Source: Dastarcus helophoroides
Taxonomy: Eukaryota; Arthropoda; Insecta; Coleoptera; Bothrideridae
Direction of reading: 5' to 3'
Length of the DNA: 64,000 nucleotides
Assembly: GCA_028583605.1 (NCBI GenBank)
Contig: CM053334.1
Span: forward strand, 25,501,226-25,565,225
Shown here: in pieces, positions 23,141 to 34,100 of the stretch
Numbering within the stretch: position 1 is the stretch's first letter
How the letters are laid out: each line of letters starts with the position of its first letter
Program-made: the position numbers and the translations under genes
Notes under the pieces: generated by a model
The model's database searches: none
Told to the model about the DNA's origin: nothing
The model's input: only the letters and a program-made list of their open reading frames with translations

Positions 23141-24719
23141 CTACAGAAGAAGAATCAAAGCGACCTTACAAAACTATTCAGTTACAGTGAGCGCACCAAG
23201 GGATTGTACCCAAGGAGGTATTTTATTTCCACTGCTGTGGTCGATCGTGGTTGATGACTTCCTCAATATACTGCATTACTCGGGCTCTAAAGCAATAGGT
23301 TATGCAGATGATATTATTATCATTATCAGGGGCAAAAGCGATAAAATCCTGTCAGATTTAATGCAAAAAGCCCTAAACACCATTGACGTTGGTGTTCAAA
23401 ACGAGGGTTAAATGTAAACCCAAATGAAACAATAATAATTCCTTTCACAAAGAGAAGGAAGCTAAATCTAACAGCTTTCACTATGAATGAAGTTTCAACT
23501 TAACTTTCCAAGTAAGACTAAATATCTAGGAATAGTCCTACAGCAAAAGGATCACCTGGAATCCTACATTTGAACTCGAATAATCAAGCGAACCACAACA
23601 ACGTTCTCGGACGTGTTCGTAGCTTATTCAGCAAAACCTGGGGTCTGAAACCGAAAATGATCTACTAGTCATATAGGAGGATAATTACACCCCTGATCAC
23701 ATACACTTCTATAGTATGGTGGCCTAAAATAACAAAAAAGACAGCACAAAACCAACTGAACGTAGTTCAAAGGTACGCATGTCTGCGCATAACAGGCGCA
23801 ATGAACACCTATCCAACAGCAGCAATGGAGATGATGCTAGATGATGCTCCCCACCTTTTAGTGAAGAGGGAGGTGATCAAAGGAGCCTCAAGATTATTGC
23901 AATTAAAACAATTTAAAGAAGGAGACTTCGCCGGTCACATGGCAATCCTCAAGCAATGTAGCCCTGTAATTTTAGGAAGATTGGTTGATTATATGCAACC
24001 CAGGTACGAATTTGATCATTCCTTTGAAGTGGACTTAGATAGCCACACTGACGCTTAATCAGTACCTGAAGAAAAAGACAAATTATCCATCTGGTTTACA
24101 GATGGATCAAAAAAAGCACATGGGACCGGAGTGGGAATTTATGGTCCTAACTATAGGTTCTCTAAAGCCTTGGGAAAATACCCAACTGTCTTTTAAACTG
24201 AAATACATGCAATAGAACTCTGCGCCTACGAGTGTCTTCGAAGAAATCTGACAGAAATAAAGATCTACATTAACTCTGTCAGCCAAGCGACAATAAAGGC
24301 TCTCAGCAGCTGCATTGTCAAATCCAAAGTAGTTTGGGACTGTCAACAGACTCTAAAGCAACTGGTTAAACACAACAGAATCAACCTTAAGTGGATGCCA
24401 GGCCACAAAGGAATACAAGAGAATGAAGCTGCAGACCAATTCGCTAGAAAATGATCTGCATCGTCATTTCTTGGACCTGAACTGGTTTTTTAAGGGTCAA
24501 ATCAACAATGAGGTCAAAAAAATGGGAAGGAAAATCAAGAATTTCCCACTGAAAATCATATCCAGAACTACGACAGGCGAAAAGATTCTGGAACGCTTGA
24601 AAAGACAAAGATCTACTTAGAACTCAGCAAGTCCAAATTGGGGATACTAACGGTTCCCTCAACAGGACATTGTCCCACGAGGTACCACCTCAAGAAAATG
24701 GGTCAACCTGAAACAGACG
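23141..24719 (+). mobile_element. I/R1-like LINE fragment: reverse transcriptase, RNase H, C-terminal region (broken)
   Basis: In order on the plus strand: SYRRRIKATLQNYSVTVSA, a degraded RGCPQGG motif (DCTQGGILFPLLWS), the polymerase motif GYADDIIIIIRGKSD near 23300, and thumb-region peptides ITPLITYTSIVWWP and VQRYACLRITGAMNTYP. Frame 23801-24058 continues to DLDSHTD, then stops. An RNase H domain follows: WFTDGSKKAHGTGVGIYG at about 24090, TEIHAIELCAYE after a stop, IYINSVSQATIKAL where the usual catalytic Asp is Asn, and HKGIQENEAADQFAR. Next comes the FLGPE segment shared with the 11.1-kb copy. Several frameshifts and stops; dead. It is truncated at the 5' end and cut at the 3' end by the mariner fragment. 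Confidence 0.85.
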
Positions 24720-25045
24720 TATACGACAATGCCAAATCACATACAGCAGTCGTAAAAAATATTTAGACAGACAGGACTGGGAAGTGTAACTCCACCCGCC
24801 ATATTCGCCAGACCTAGATCCTTCGGATTACTACCTTTTTCGAACGATGCAGTTCGATCTTACTGGAGAACGGTTTACGTCATATGAAAGTATCAAAATT
24901 TGGCTTGATAGCTGGATAAGCTTAAAAGACTAGGACTTCTTCAAGCAAGGAATGCGTAAATTACCTGAAAGGTGGGCGAAGGTTGCGCTGCAGATGGAGA
25001 ATACTTTCAATAAACTTTTTTTAAATTTTTTAAAAAAGTAAATGT
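24720..25045 (+). mobile_element. mariner transposase C-terminal fragment
   Basis: The plus strand reads YDNAKSHTAVVKNI, then, after small frame changes, HPPYSPDLDPSDYYLF, GERFTSYESIKIWLDSWI and RKLPERWAKVALQMENTF. These are the second and third catalytic Asp regions and the C-terminus of mariner-type transposases. Stops in TAG and TAA contexts and the missing N-terminal two-thirds make it a relic. It directly follows the LINE FLGPE segment, and the palindromic element begins just after it. Confidence 0.85.
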
Positions 25046-25055
25046 TTTTATTTTT

Positions 25056-25250
25056 TTGATGGAATGGCTGGTTATCTTCAAAAATTGAAGTACAAATCCT
25101 GTTCCCTGAAACCAAGAAAGACTAAAAAACACAACAGAGGTTGCTCTAACGCGTTTCAATAGCTTGGCTATCCGAACGCATTAGAGCAACCTCTGTTGTG
25201 TTTTTTAATCTTTCTTGGTTTCAGAGGACAAAATTTGTATTTCAATTTTT
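25056..25250. mobile_element. palindromic element, complete two-arm copy (GTCCCCTGAAACC family)
   Basis: Left arm: TTGAAGTACAAATCCTGTTC, CTGAAACCAAGAAAGAC, ACACAACAGAGGTTGCTCTA and ACGCGTTTC. The right arm is its near-perfect inverse, and the two meet at ATAGCTTGGCTAT. The outer terminus on the left reads GATGGAATGGCTGGTTATC. At least six further full or half copies occur in the window. No coding capacity; superfamily unassigned. Confidence 0.85.
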
Positions 25251-26160
25251 GTGTTTTACTTTAACAAAAAAGGGCGGAGTCATATTCACACATCAATACG
25301 ATTTTGGAATTGCTCTCGAAACTCAAATTTCCTACTTTAAATTGGGTACGTTTATTTATTTTCTGATACTTTAACCTTTCTCTCAAATTAAATAAAAATC
25401 TTTAAATTTCAATATGTTGGTCTGGAAAGTTTGGGTTTAAGAGTTAAAATTTCGTTTTTTTCCTACAATTTTTCAATATTATTTGTCATAATTCCTTAAG
25501 CCGTTTCGATGTTTTATGCTTCTCAAATTTTATTTTTTTGAGTTCACTTGCACTTTTTGCACTTTTTAAAACGTTTTCGAGTAACGTTTACATTTAAAAA
25601 ATTTTAACATTTTTTTATATTGACGTAAAAATCGATAGTTTAACTTTATTTCTTTGGCTGCAATCTCGAAATTTCAAATTTGTTCTAAAAGGTTATCGAG
25701 TTGAAATAAAAAAAGAAGTGAATTGTTTAACTAGTTTCATGTCAAACTTTCAATAGTAAACTTGGTGCCGTCTTTCCCAAAATTCCTTATTTTTAGACTT
25801 TCGATTTAACATGTTTCTTCCATTTTAATTATTTCTGAATATTACTACTTTTTTGAGAGATTTCAAGTTTTTTTCGAAATTGTCTTAGACTCTTTTGATT
25901 TCAAAAGTCAGAATTTTTCAATTTTTCTTAAAGATTTAACTTTATTTTCATAAAATGCCGATCAAATTCAACGTTTCTAATTTTAACTTGAAAATGTAGG
26001 TGCATATTTGAAATTTTGTCCCTTTCCTTGAACTTTTGTTTTAAAATTTGATTTCTTATAAAGTCTGTGTTTTCACGAACATTTTGGCTTAAACTGGATA
26101 TTTTTAAATTTTTTCCCAAAAATCTAATTATATAACTAGCTTGACTAAACTTGAAGTGGT

Positions 26161-26380
26161 GACTTCAAAAATTGAAATACAAATCTTGTCCCCGGAAAAC
26201 AAAAAAGCTGAAAAAACACAACAAAGATTGTTCTAACGCGTTTCGATAGCCAAGCTATCATCTTCGGAGAGATATTGAAACCTTTCTTGTGTTCTCTTAA
26301 TCTTTCTTGGTGTCAGGGGACAAGATTTGCATTTCACTTGTTGAAGATAAACAAGGACCAGTTCGTTCGACAAAAAAAAA
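26161..26380. mobile_element. palindromic element, second two-arm copy
   Basis: Left arm ATTGAAATACAAATCTTG, CTAACGCGTTTCGATAGCC; right arm CTTTCTTGGTGTCAGGGGAC, GATTTGCATTTCA and the terminus AACAAGGACCAGTTCGTTCG. The arms are separated by CATCTTCGGAGAGATATTG instead of meeting directly, so this copy shows a spacer version of the family. Confidence 0.8.
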
Positions 26381-26814
26381 TGGTGACTTCATTCCCGCAA
26401 TTCGATTTTATGTTTTCTGAATTTTTCCACTTTTTTTAGAGACTTCAACTTTTTTTCGAAACTGTCCCAGATTTTTTTATTTTAAAAGTCTAAATTTCTC
26501 TAATTTTTCTTGAAGATTTCACTTTATTTTCTCAAAATGTCTACTAACTTAAAGATTTCGAATTTTTACTCGAAAATTTAAGTGCACATTTAAAATTTTG
26601 TCTTTTCCTTCGTACTTTTGTTTCAAAATTCGACTTTAAGTAAAGTTTGAGTTTTCTAGGAATTTCGGCATTTTTTTCAAACACTTTTGCCTCTAACCGA
26701 ACATTTTACAATTTTTTTCCGAAAAGTTTAGTTTTAAAGTGGAAATTTCTTCTTTTTACTCTAAATGTTGTTGTTCACTCTCGAAATTTCAGTTAAACGT
26801 GCTTAAAATTGAAA

Positions 26815-27120
26815 ATATGTACAACCGCAACCATAGACTAGTTTCGGCCTTCCTTGACCTCGTCAGCATGGTACGGTGGTTGTATACACTTCCAATTTAA
26901 AGCCGTTAGTCAGTCGTAGAGACTGACTAACAAGACAAGAGAGCAAACCTCCATTGGGTGACTTGTAACTGACTTTTAAGTGTTTATTACGCAAACATTT
27001 TCGCCACATGCTAATTAAAGCATTACTCTCTGCTGAGATAATAAGCCTTGTATATACGAATATATACAAGTTTATTACGATGCAATTGAAATCTTGTTAA
27101 AGAAAATTTGAATTCAGGAC
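26815..27120. other. complex island with two short hairpins
   Basis: Interrupts the AT-rich block. It holds a perfect 11-bp stem, GTTAGTCAGTC with its inverse, at 26905-26931 around a 5-base loop, and a 10-bp stem, CTTGTATATA with its inverse, near 27050-27073. The stretch TTTCGGCCTTCCTTGACC, then CTCGTCAGCATGGTA, is reminiscent of the spacer in the foldback copy at 32.1 kb. No coding evidence. Confidence 0.4.
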
Positions 27121-27497
27121 ATGAGTGTCTTTTGCAATTTTCACATTTATTCTGATAAGATTGACTTCAATTAAAAATTTCGAATTTTAGCTGAAAATAT
27201 TCACTTCAAACTTGACATTAGATTTTAATACTAAAATTCAATTTTAAATTTGGAATTTCATTTTTTTATTTCCAAGTTTCATTTGAAATCTCACTCAAAT
27301 TACCAGTCAAAATTTTTTGGAAACAGTTTGTCCAATTTGTCAAAAATTCGAAAAATCAAAGTGTTGATCAATATTTTTCGGAATTTAGATTTTAATTTCA
27401 ACTTTAGAAATTTTGAACTTTTGAGGAAAAAATTAAATATTTGGGTTTTTATTACAATTTCAAATTTTAACCTATAATTTTTAGCTTCTTTAAGTTC

Positions 27498-27615
27498 GCT
27501 TTTAAAAATTGGAATAGAAATCTTGTCCCCTGAAACCAAGAAAGATTAAAAAAACACAACAAAGTTTGCTCTAACGCGTTTCGATGGCCAAACTATCATC
27601 TTCAGAGAGATACGC
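27498..27615 (+). mobile_element. palindromic element, one-arm copy
   Basis: Carries AAATCTTGTCCCCTGAAACC, AAGAAAGATTAAAAAAACAC and GCTCTAACGCGTTTCGATGG, then CATCTTCAGAGAGATACGC. The second arm is absent. Confidence 0.75.
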
Positions 27616-29110
27616 ATTTAAACTTGGGGAAAAAGTCAAAATTGAGAGCTATTATTAGTCTTGGAGAAAAAGGTGTCATAATTTGTAGAAAAATTGGAAA
27701 TCCAGAATTCAGGAATTCAACATTTCAAAAAGAGTATTTATTGACAAAAATTTTCCTAAAAATTACGATTTTTGTAGAAATTTTGCAGTTTGAGCACAAT
27801 TCACAAAAATTCGAATATTCTTGATTAAGGACAATACTTTTGAATTAACGTAAAAGTTTTGCAAACCTTCTATTTATCCATATTTAAACTTTTTAAATTT
27901 CATCCTTTTCTTAAAATCCTAAGTTAAATTTAAAATTCTTATTTTTTTTATTTTGTGTTTCAATTAGAACCTTCTAAAAAAAGTGGAAATTTCGAGAAAA
28001 AAATCAAAATTTCTGAGAAAGCCTAAATTTTAAGTGAAAATAAGAATTCTTTAATGCAAAATTATTGTTATTAAAAAAATTGCCCAAAATTTTCGACTTT
28101 AATATCCAAATTTCGAATGTTTTAGAAGTTCCTATTTTTTGACGAAAAGTCGAATACTTGTAATGTTTAGCAAAATTGTAGGTGTAAAACTCGAAAAGTT
28201 CAGAATATTTTCATAAATATCAAATTCTTTTTTTTTCTTTTTTCTTTGAACTTCTTAAAACTCGAATTTCATTTTTTTTTCAGATTTTTCGCTAAATGTG
28301 AACTCTCCAATTTCGGAGACTGAGATTGATTAACAGCATTTGAATCGATAATTGTAAATATTAAAATCAAAGTTTTAAGAAAAAAATGTCAAAAAAGGAT
28401 TACTTGTTTAAAAATCCCAAAATTTCGAGTTTAACTTCATAAACGTTGGCGTAGTTCTGAAATTTATGAATATATTTGGAATTTTTTTTTTTAAATGTTA
28501 AGTTTCGAGTGAGATCTAGACTTCAAAAGTCGAAAATTCGATAAGAAATTCGAGAATAAAATCCACATTTTAAGATTTTTTATCTATAAGCGACAAGTTT
28601 TTTCGAACAGTTGAGCCCACACTTTAATTTATTCTCTTTAAAATTTTGAATTCAAGATCAAAAGATCCAATCTTTTTTTTTTTGAAAATATTTACTTGCA
28701 CTTTCAAAATTTATCCCAAAATGTCGACCTTTTTAATCGAAATTCACGTAAAGTATAGATTTTTGCTATCGTTTTTATCAAAATTTGAACTTTGTTCTTA
28801 AAATTTCTTATAAATTTCCAGTTTTTCTCAAACTTCGACTCTCTAAAACTTTTCAGTTTACGTCTCAATAAAGTAAAAGTTTAGAATTAGAATTCAGTAT
28901 TAAATATTTGGAATTTATGCTTGATATTTCCTAATTAGTAGATTCGTGTTGATAAAATCCGAGTAGTTTTTCGAAATTTGTCCCAACATTTTTAGTTTGG
29001 TACTTAAATGTTTAATTTTTTCCAAACATTTTGACTTGAGAATCGAATTTTGATGATATCGTGGAAACTCCGACTTTAATTTTTAAATTCTGACTACAAC
29101 GTCGAAATGT
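27616..29110. repeat. degenerate AT-rich repeat block, A-rich then T-rich
   Basis: A-rich to about 28.1 kb (GTGGAAATTTCGAGAAAAAA types), mixed, then T-rich from about 28.6 kb. No genes. Confidence 0.55.
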
Positions 29111-29383
29111 CGACAATCGTGACATGAATCAGTAAGATTGAAGCAGGTAGATTAATGGAGTTTGGTATAATATAAAAAAAAGAAATAATATTTTCCAACA
29201 TATTAAAATCGAAAGCGCATTAGTGATTACTCTTTTAAAATGTATTCTCTTTAAATCTGAAAAGTTGGTTTTTCATCTTTTCCGATCAGCTTCCTCATTC
29301 ATAAAACTGTGAAGAAACACTGTGAAGAAACACTGTGAAGAAAAAATAGAAAGCTTTAAAAATCTTAATACCTCGTATAATTA

Positions 29384-29530
29384 TGGTGCAACGGACTGGT
29401 CCTTGATTATCTTGAAAAACTGAAATACAAATCTTGTCCCCTGAAACCAAGAAAAATTATAAAACACAACAAAGGTTGCTCTAACGCGTTTCGATAGCCA
29501 AGCTATCCTTTTCAGGGACATACTGGGTCT
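29384..29530 (+). mobile_element. palindromic element, one-arm copy with intact terminus
   Basis: GTGCAACGGACTGGTCCTTG at the outer end, then AATACAAATCTTGTCCCCTG, AAACCAAGAAAAATTATAAA and AACGCGTTTCGATAGCCAAG. It shows the terminus and arm in one piece and so defines the family's orientation. Confidence 0.8.
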
Positions 29531-30805
29531 CTCTCGAGGCCTTTGGCAAGTTTTACTAAAGCTCCGTTGCGTAAATGTATGGCATCAGCAGAGCAGTGTT
29601 GTAGGCTCAGAAAATCTATTGTGAAGCGACTCGGAGATTTGTATTATTGTATCCACGCGTACAGTCTATGCTACAAATCGAGCAGTGGTGACAATCTGGT
29701 TCTAACGTCTCGCTATATGCAGCGCAGATCTTACGTTTTAAAAACTTTTAGCTACGTTTACTGACTATGAACTACCTTAATAACTTGCAATCATTTAGCT
29801 GAAGGTGCAATTTTATCTCATCTAATAGTAAACAAGGCAGTTAATTTATTCATAGGCGTGGAGGCACCTCAATGTAAAATGTTGCACTTTGCAATGCAAT
29901 AAAGCACTTCCAGGGATACTGGCAGACTGCAAATGATAAATTCTTTATTCGAATAAGTTCGAGCACATGTAAAACACATGTAAAATGCGACCTTTGCCGT
30001 ATGGTAATACCATCAACCGTTACCATTAGTTCGAAAGCGTGAACTGTCGACTAAGAACTGCTTGCTGAGCGGGAGTGTTAAGTAATTGTTTAAAATCGTT
30101 TAATAAATATGCATGGGCACTACTGATTCTATTCGAGCCGGATGTCGTTTAGCTCCAGCTTATTCACATTTCCTTCCATATTACGATCAAAGGAAGTGAC
30201 ACGGAGTGATGTTAGTTGTGCCTCCTCTTTGCTCACCAGCTCACCAGTCTACCACACACACACACAAGCAAAGGATATTTACATAGAATGTGACGAAATT
30301 GTCGCTTTGATGTGGAAGGAAGTGTGTACTTCGACTTCTGTCTGTGAAAATATGAACTCCAGAATTTATTGCCTATAAATAACGCAGTTAATCGCACAAG
30401 CAAATTATAGACTTCACGCCACTATATTGTCTTATAATTGCTATTAGCATATATGATTAATTGATTTGCAATTGTTTTTGTAATTGCTTGTCAATAAGCA
30501 CAGATAAATTAAATCAATGTTTTTAAGATTAAATGTAACATGTTATTATTACTAGTCCATTCTTGTGGGGGTAATGGAACAAAAGGTTTTTTTATATTAA
30601 ATATATTTCACAAAATTTAGCTTCATATGCATCACGGTTCCAATGCAAAAATATCAGCAAAAAGCGAGTCGAATTCGCACACATATAGGGTTCCTTACCA
30701 ATTAGTTCAGTGAACAGGCCAAATTAAATCATTTTTACTTATGTATGATATTTAAATCTTATTATTATTGTGTAATAGTTAAAAAAGAAAGACTTTGTCT
30801 ATTTT
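29531..30805. other. no recognised gene; intron-like, with a short CA run
   Basis: Sequence of balanced composition leading towards the first GAS2-like exon. A 73-codon frame at 29543 and a 78-codon frame at 30142 have no recognisable family and no splice support. A (CA)n run sits near 30252-30264. It could hold regulatory sequence, but nothing specific is visible. Confidence 0.45.
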
Positions 30806-30807
30806 CA

Positions 30808-31085
30808 GATACTCACTTTTTTCTACAGTTAATCGCAATGTTTGTGGAACTAGTAACTGTGTTGATAACGTCTGAAGTAACAAGCATTCATTCGGAATTT
30901 GCAATAAGTCGATAACTAACACAGTTTATGAGATCGCCTCGGATCGCGCTAAAATGTTTAATTCCAACCGCAATTACTACGTTGCGTGAAGTAGTGCTAA
31001 CTCCGAAAATATTCATCTAAATAAAATAATGTATAAGACAAACTTGATCTGCACTCTATCTTTCGGCTAATTAAAGTGTTCTGAT
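30808..31085 (+). repeat. dispersed repeat X, longest copy
   Basis: Homologous to 17865-18110 and, at its 3' end (ATCTGCACTCTATCTTTCGG), to 20325-20385. It lies about 330 bp upstream of the first recognised exon. Non-coding. Confidence 0.65.
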
Positions 31086-31420
31086 TAAAAAAAGTTTATA
31101 ATATATAGGTCAAAAAGGCTTGAAAAGCTGACATTTGTTTTTACATAAAATGCTTGCAGCTTGTTTTTCTGGCTGTTATTTTTTTTTAATTTGACCGTGT
31201 TCTCTCGTTGTGTTCATCGTTTAACCCCTCCAACTACATTTCCTTGAAGTTCCAGTTTTGAAAATATTTCATATTTAAACCAGCTTCGCTAACATTCTCC
31301 ATTGTAGAGACTGTTCTAGGTGAAGAATATACTTTGTTTGAAAAAAAGTTAAATAATTATTCTATACTTTGATTACATAAATGTAAAATATGATTTTAAT
31401 TTGCTTATTTTGTTTTTCAG

Positions 31421-31587
31421 CACGCCAACGCCGTAAAGCTGCAGGCAGCTGAATACGTTGAGAAGAAACAAGCTAAAAAAGTGATGACCAAATCCATAAC
31501 TGGCTCGCTTGTTCACGCTCAGAAACTTATTAGGTTTCAAGATGTGAAATTTTTCGCAACGGCAAAACCTGGAACGTTTTTTGCAAG
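31421..31587 (+). CDS. pigs: GAS2-like protein (pigs-type), internal exon in CH domain
   Basis: Exon of 167 nt between TTTGTTTTTCAG and GTAAGTAAAC, read from its first base: HANAVKLQAAEYVEKKQ through VKFFATAKPGTFFA plus two bases of an Arg codon. It covers the middle of a calponin-homology domain: the HAN motif follows the usual LCK of the preceding exon, and AKPGTFFAR is highly characteristic of GAS2-family CH domains. These proteins bind actin through the CH domain and microtubules through a GAS2 domain. The two leftover bases join exactly with the next exon. The preceding exon, carrying the start of the CH domain, was not found upstream, so the 5' intron exceeds 31 kb. The exact orthologue name is inferred. 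Confidence 0.9.
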
Positions 31588-31734
31588 GTAAGTAAACTAT
31601 TGCGATTTCTTGGTAGATAGAGCCTAGGGTTGCCAACTTTTTCTGGAAAAACGCATCTCGTCTTTTGAAAAAGGAAAAAAAAGTATTTGTAGGAACAAAA
31701 AAGTATGTATTATTTCAATTAAAGTTTTTTTTTT

Positions 31735-31893
31735 AATTGAAATACCAATCTTGTCCCCTGATATCAAGAAAATTTAAAAAACACAACGCTTTTCGGTAGC
31801 CAAGCAATCTTTGTTGTGTTTTTTAATATTTCAGGGGACAAGACTTGTATTTTAATTTTTGAAGACAACCAAGGACCAGCCCGTTCCATCAAA
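31735..31893. mobile_element. palindromic element, shortened two-arm copy in intron
   Basis: Left arm ATTGAAATACCAATCTTGTC; right arm GGGGACAAGACTTGTATTTT with the terminus CCAAGGACCAGCCCGTTCC. The centre is shortened to GCTTTTCGGTAGCCAAGC. It lies in the 1.7-kb intron, not near the splice sites. Confidence 0.78.
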
Positions 31894-32089
31894 ATAAGTT
31901 TTTTTTTTATATTAAAATATAAAAAACTCCGTGTTTTACTTTATTTTTCAAATCCATGTCTTCGAAACTGAAATGCTTTATAAAAGCATAGAAAAATATC
32001 TCCTATAACATTCGAGAAATTTTAATTGAAAAAAAAATTAAACACAAAGACCAAACTACGAGAAAAATTCTATAATGACCAATAGGACC

Positions 32090-32462
32090 AATAGGTTTGA
32101 ACATTTATTAGATTCGAAGTTTGGAAACCAAATACTGGTTTCGATCTTGTTAGATCTCGTCAGTTTGGTACACCCAACTCGAATGCTAATAAATGTTCCG
32201 ACAAGTAAGTACTAAAACATTCACAGGCGTCAAGCGACAAGATCGAAACCGGTATTTGGTTTTCAAACTTCGAATCTAATAAATGTTCAAACCTATTGGT
32301 CTGTGCATTATAGAATCCTTGTCTTCTGGGAACTCTCCTAGAGAGCAACCGCTTCGCTAGGTGGCAGTGTTTCAACTGTTGGTAGTTCAGCTACCTATGA
32401 TTCACTATACACGCCTGGAGAGCTGCATGAATTTGTAGTCTAGGTTGCATTCTTCTTGCATA
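32090..32462 (+). mobile_element. foldback element copy 2, longest spacer
   Basis: Inverted arms TAGATTCGAAGTTTGGAAACC and inverse flank a spacer of about 100 bp containing AGATCTCGTCAGTTTGGTAC. The single-sided tail runs through CCTTGTCTTCTGGGAAC, GAGCAACCGCTTCGCTAGG and GGTAGTTCAGCTACC to CTTGCATA. It matches copy 1 at 15.7 kb inverted. The frame 32160-32375 on the minus strand is non-genic antisense of this element. Confidence 0.82.
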
Positions 32463-33060
32463 CGAGAAAAATGTAAAATCATTCAAAAATATTTCGAAAA
32501 ACATTTTTTTTTTGTTGAAGAAACATTTTGTAAAAAAGTTTGTCATTTACAATTTCCAGCTTTCCAACTTTTAAAACAAGGTCTATAATTTTAGAAATCA
32601 AGTCAAAATTTCTAAAAAAAATTTTTCAAGTGTTAACTCAACGAAGTAAATGCAGTTTTAGGTTTAAGCTCTCAGTTTTAAGAAAAAGCTGGACATTTTA
32701 GAAACACTCCGAATTTATTTATGTAAAAAAATTCTCAAAATTCCTGGTTTGTGTTAAGAATAAGAGAGTAAGCAAAAAGTTCCAAGAAAGTAACATTTCG
32801 AATTTTTGAGAAAATATTTTTTATACTGAATTAAACCCTTTCCGTTTAAATCTTTTTACTTGAAATTTTGATTTTAACTTTAAATATACAAATATTTACA
32901 AAAATTTTGATTAACAGGGTTGCAAACTGCAAGCCTAAATTGCCATTAAATAAAAATCGAATGTCAAAATAAACTCAAAATTTCTAAAAAGAAAATTGGG
33001 GTTAACACAAAAGTTCGAGCCAAAATTTGATATTTCGAGAAAAACTTGAAAATAAAGTGT
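32463..33060. repeat. degenerate A-rich repeat block in intron
   Basis: A-rich word repeats (AAAATTTCTAAAAA types) within the intron between the first two exons. No gene. Confidence 0.5.
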
Positions 33061-33269
33061 GGACTGTGGACTCTACTCTACTACTATTATCCCCACTCCT
33101 TTTACTCATGAATTTAGTCGATGTATTAGGTTAAATTTTGAATTTATCTGAGTGGTACTTTTACCCTGTAAATATAATTATTTATATTGGTATGCATTGA
33201 CGATATGACTAATAAAGTGATACCAGATACAGGCGCTGAATAGAGTCCAAAATGAATTTTTTGTTTCAG

Positions 33270-33416
33270 GGATAACGTGAGTAATTTCATCAGCTGGTGC
33301 CGAATTTGCCTAGAAATAATCGAATGCCTTCTGTTCGAATCTGACGACCTTATTATGAGGAAAAACGAAAAGCATGTCATCTTGTGTCTCCTTGAAGTAG
33401 CCAGACGTGGAGCGAA
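33270..33416 (+). CDS. pigs: GAS2-like protein (pigs-type), exon completing the CH-domain core
   Basis: Exon of 147 nt between TTTTGTTTCAG and GTAAGTT. The first base completes an Arg codon begun in the previous exon; 48 codons follow and two bases are left over. It reads [11 protein letters not shown], then [19 protein letters not shown] and [10 protein letters not shown]. The NFIxWCR and LFEx[21 protein letters not shown] string is the signature of GAS2-type CH domains, probably part of the actin-binding surface. Phases agree on both sides, which strongly supports splicing 31587 to 33270 and 33416 to 45626. The downstream intron is 12.2 kb and is packed with transposons. Confidence 0.93.
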
Positions 33417-33929
33417 GTAAGTTAAAATACATTTTAAATTTACATAATTAGGTACTATAAGAATATTAGTGCATATCTAATGGTTGTTTTGAAATTAAAA
33501 AAAATGGTTAGCCATTAAACGAAGGTTTAGACTAATTGGACCCCTAATTCATATTTTGTCAAAGGCTGAATTAAACACCAGTGTTACCAGCCGTAGGCAA
33601 AACATACACCTAGCAGATGGCTAATTTTAATAAAGTCTACTTAATATAGCTGAAAAGCGTTAATATCATTAATATTTTATGATTCATAGGCTTTAAAACT
33701 ATTTAATTATTAGGTGCATAATACATGCATAGTACGTTACCCAATGCCTAAAACATTTGTGACATTTATGTATCAAAATCAGCTCTGTTAAAAAAGTTAT
33801 AAAATCGATTTTTAGAAACTTTAAAAACCAAATTAATAAGAAAAATTTTTTAATCTCGTAATTTCTATACTTCTTCTTTTTTCAACTTAACGTTCTGCAT
33901 AATTTTTTTCCAGTTTAAAACCAAGATAT
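33417..33929. other. start of the 12.2-kb intron, no feature
   Basis: Follows the GTAAGT donor. Ordinary AT-rich intron sequence with no element recognised. Confidence 0.6.
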
Positions 33930-34100
33930 TTGAAATTAAAAATTTCAAGGTTTTGGAATTTCTAGAGTAGTGGCGAAAATTCTGGAAACTTTCGTAAAGT
34001 TATTGGTTTTTTAGCAACACTAGTCTCTTGGCTATGATTTATGTGATTTATCATGTTATTATATTTGTATCTTATAATTTAATGTTTTTATTTGCTACTT
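33930..34100 (-). repeat. dispersed repeat, inverted relative to copy at 41.4 kb
   Basis: The reverse complement aligns with 41410-41580. Shared stretches include ATAAGATACAAA, ATAAATCACAT, GTTGCTAAAAAA-like and TCTAGAATTTTGGCCAC-like sequences. The similarity is about 170 bp long and moderately diverged. Class unknown. Confidence 0.5.

Larger units (their letters stand above)
25251..27480. repeat. degenerate AT-rich repeat block, T-rich strand
   Basis: Long run of TTTCGAAATTT, TTTTTCTCAAAATTT and similar diverged words on the top strand, interrupted by a palindromic element at 26161-26380 and a more complex island at 26815-27120. Frames are low-complexity and not genes. Confidence 0.65.

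Noticed and set aside
29543..29764. 73-codon open frame after a palindromic element
   Set aside because: No family resemblance and no splice or start context; treated as chance.
30142..30378. 78-codon frame upstream of the GAS2-like exons as a possible preceding exon
   Set aside because: It does not encode the expected start of a CH domain and contains a CA microsatellite.
32160..32375. Minus-strand 71-codon frame
   Set aside because: Lies wholly in the foldback element and its tail; no independent coding evidence.
32340..32400. tRNA-like box in the foldback tail (TTGGTAGTTCAGC)
   Set aside because: Resembles a tRNA A box, but no B box or cloverleaf follows, so no tRNA or SINE is called.
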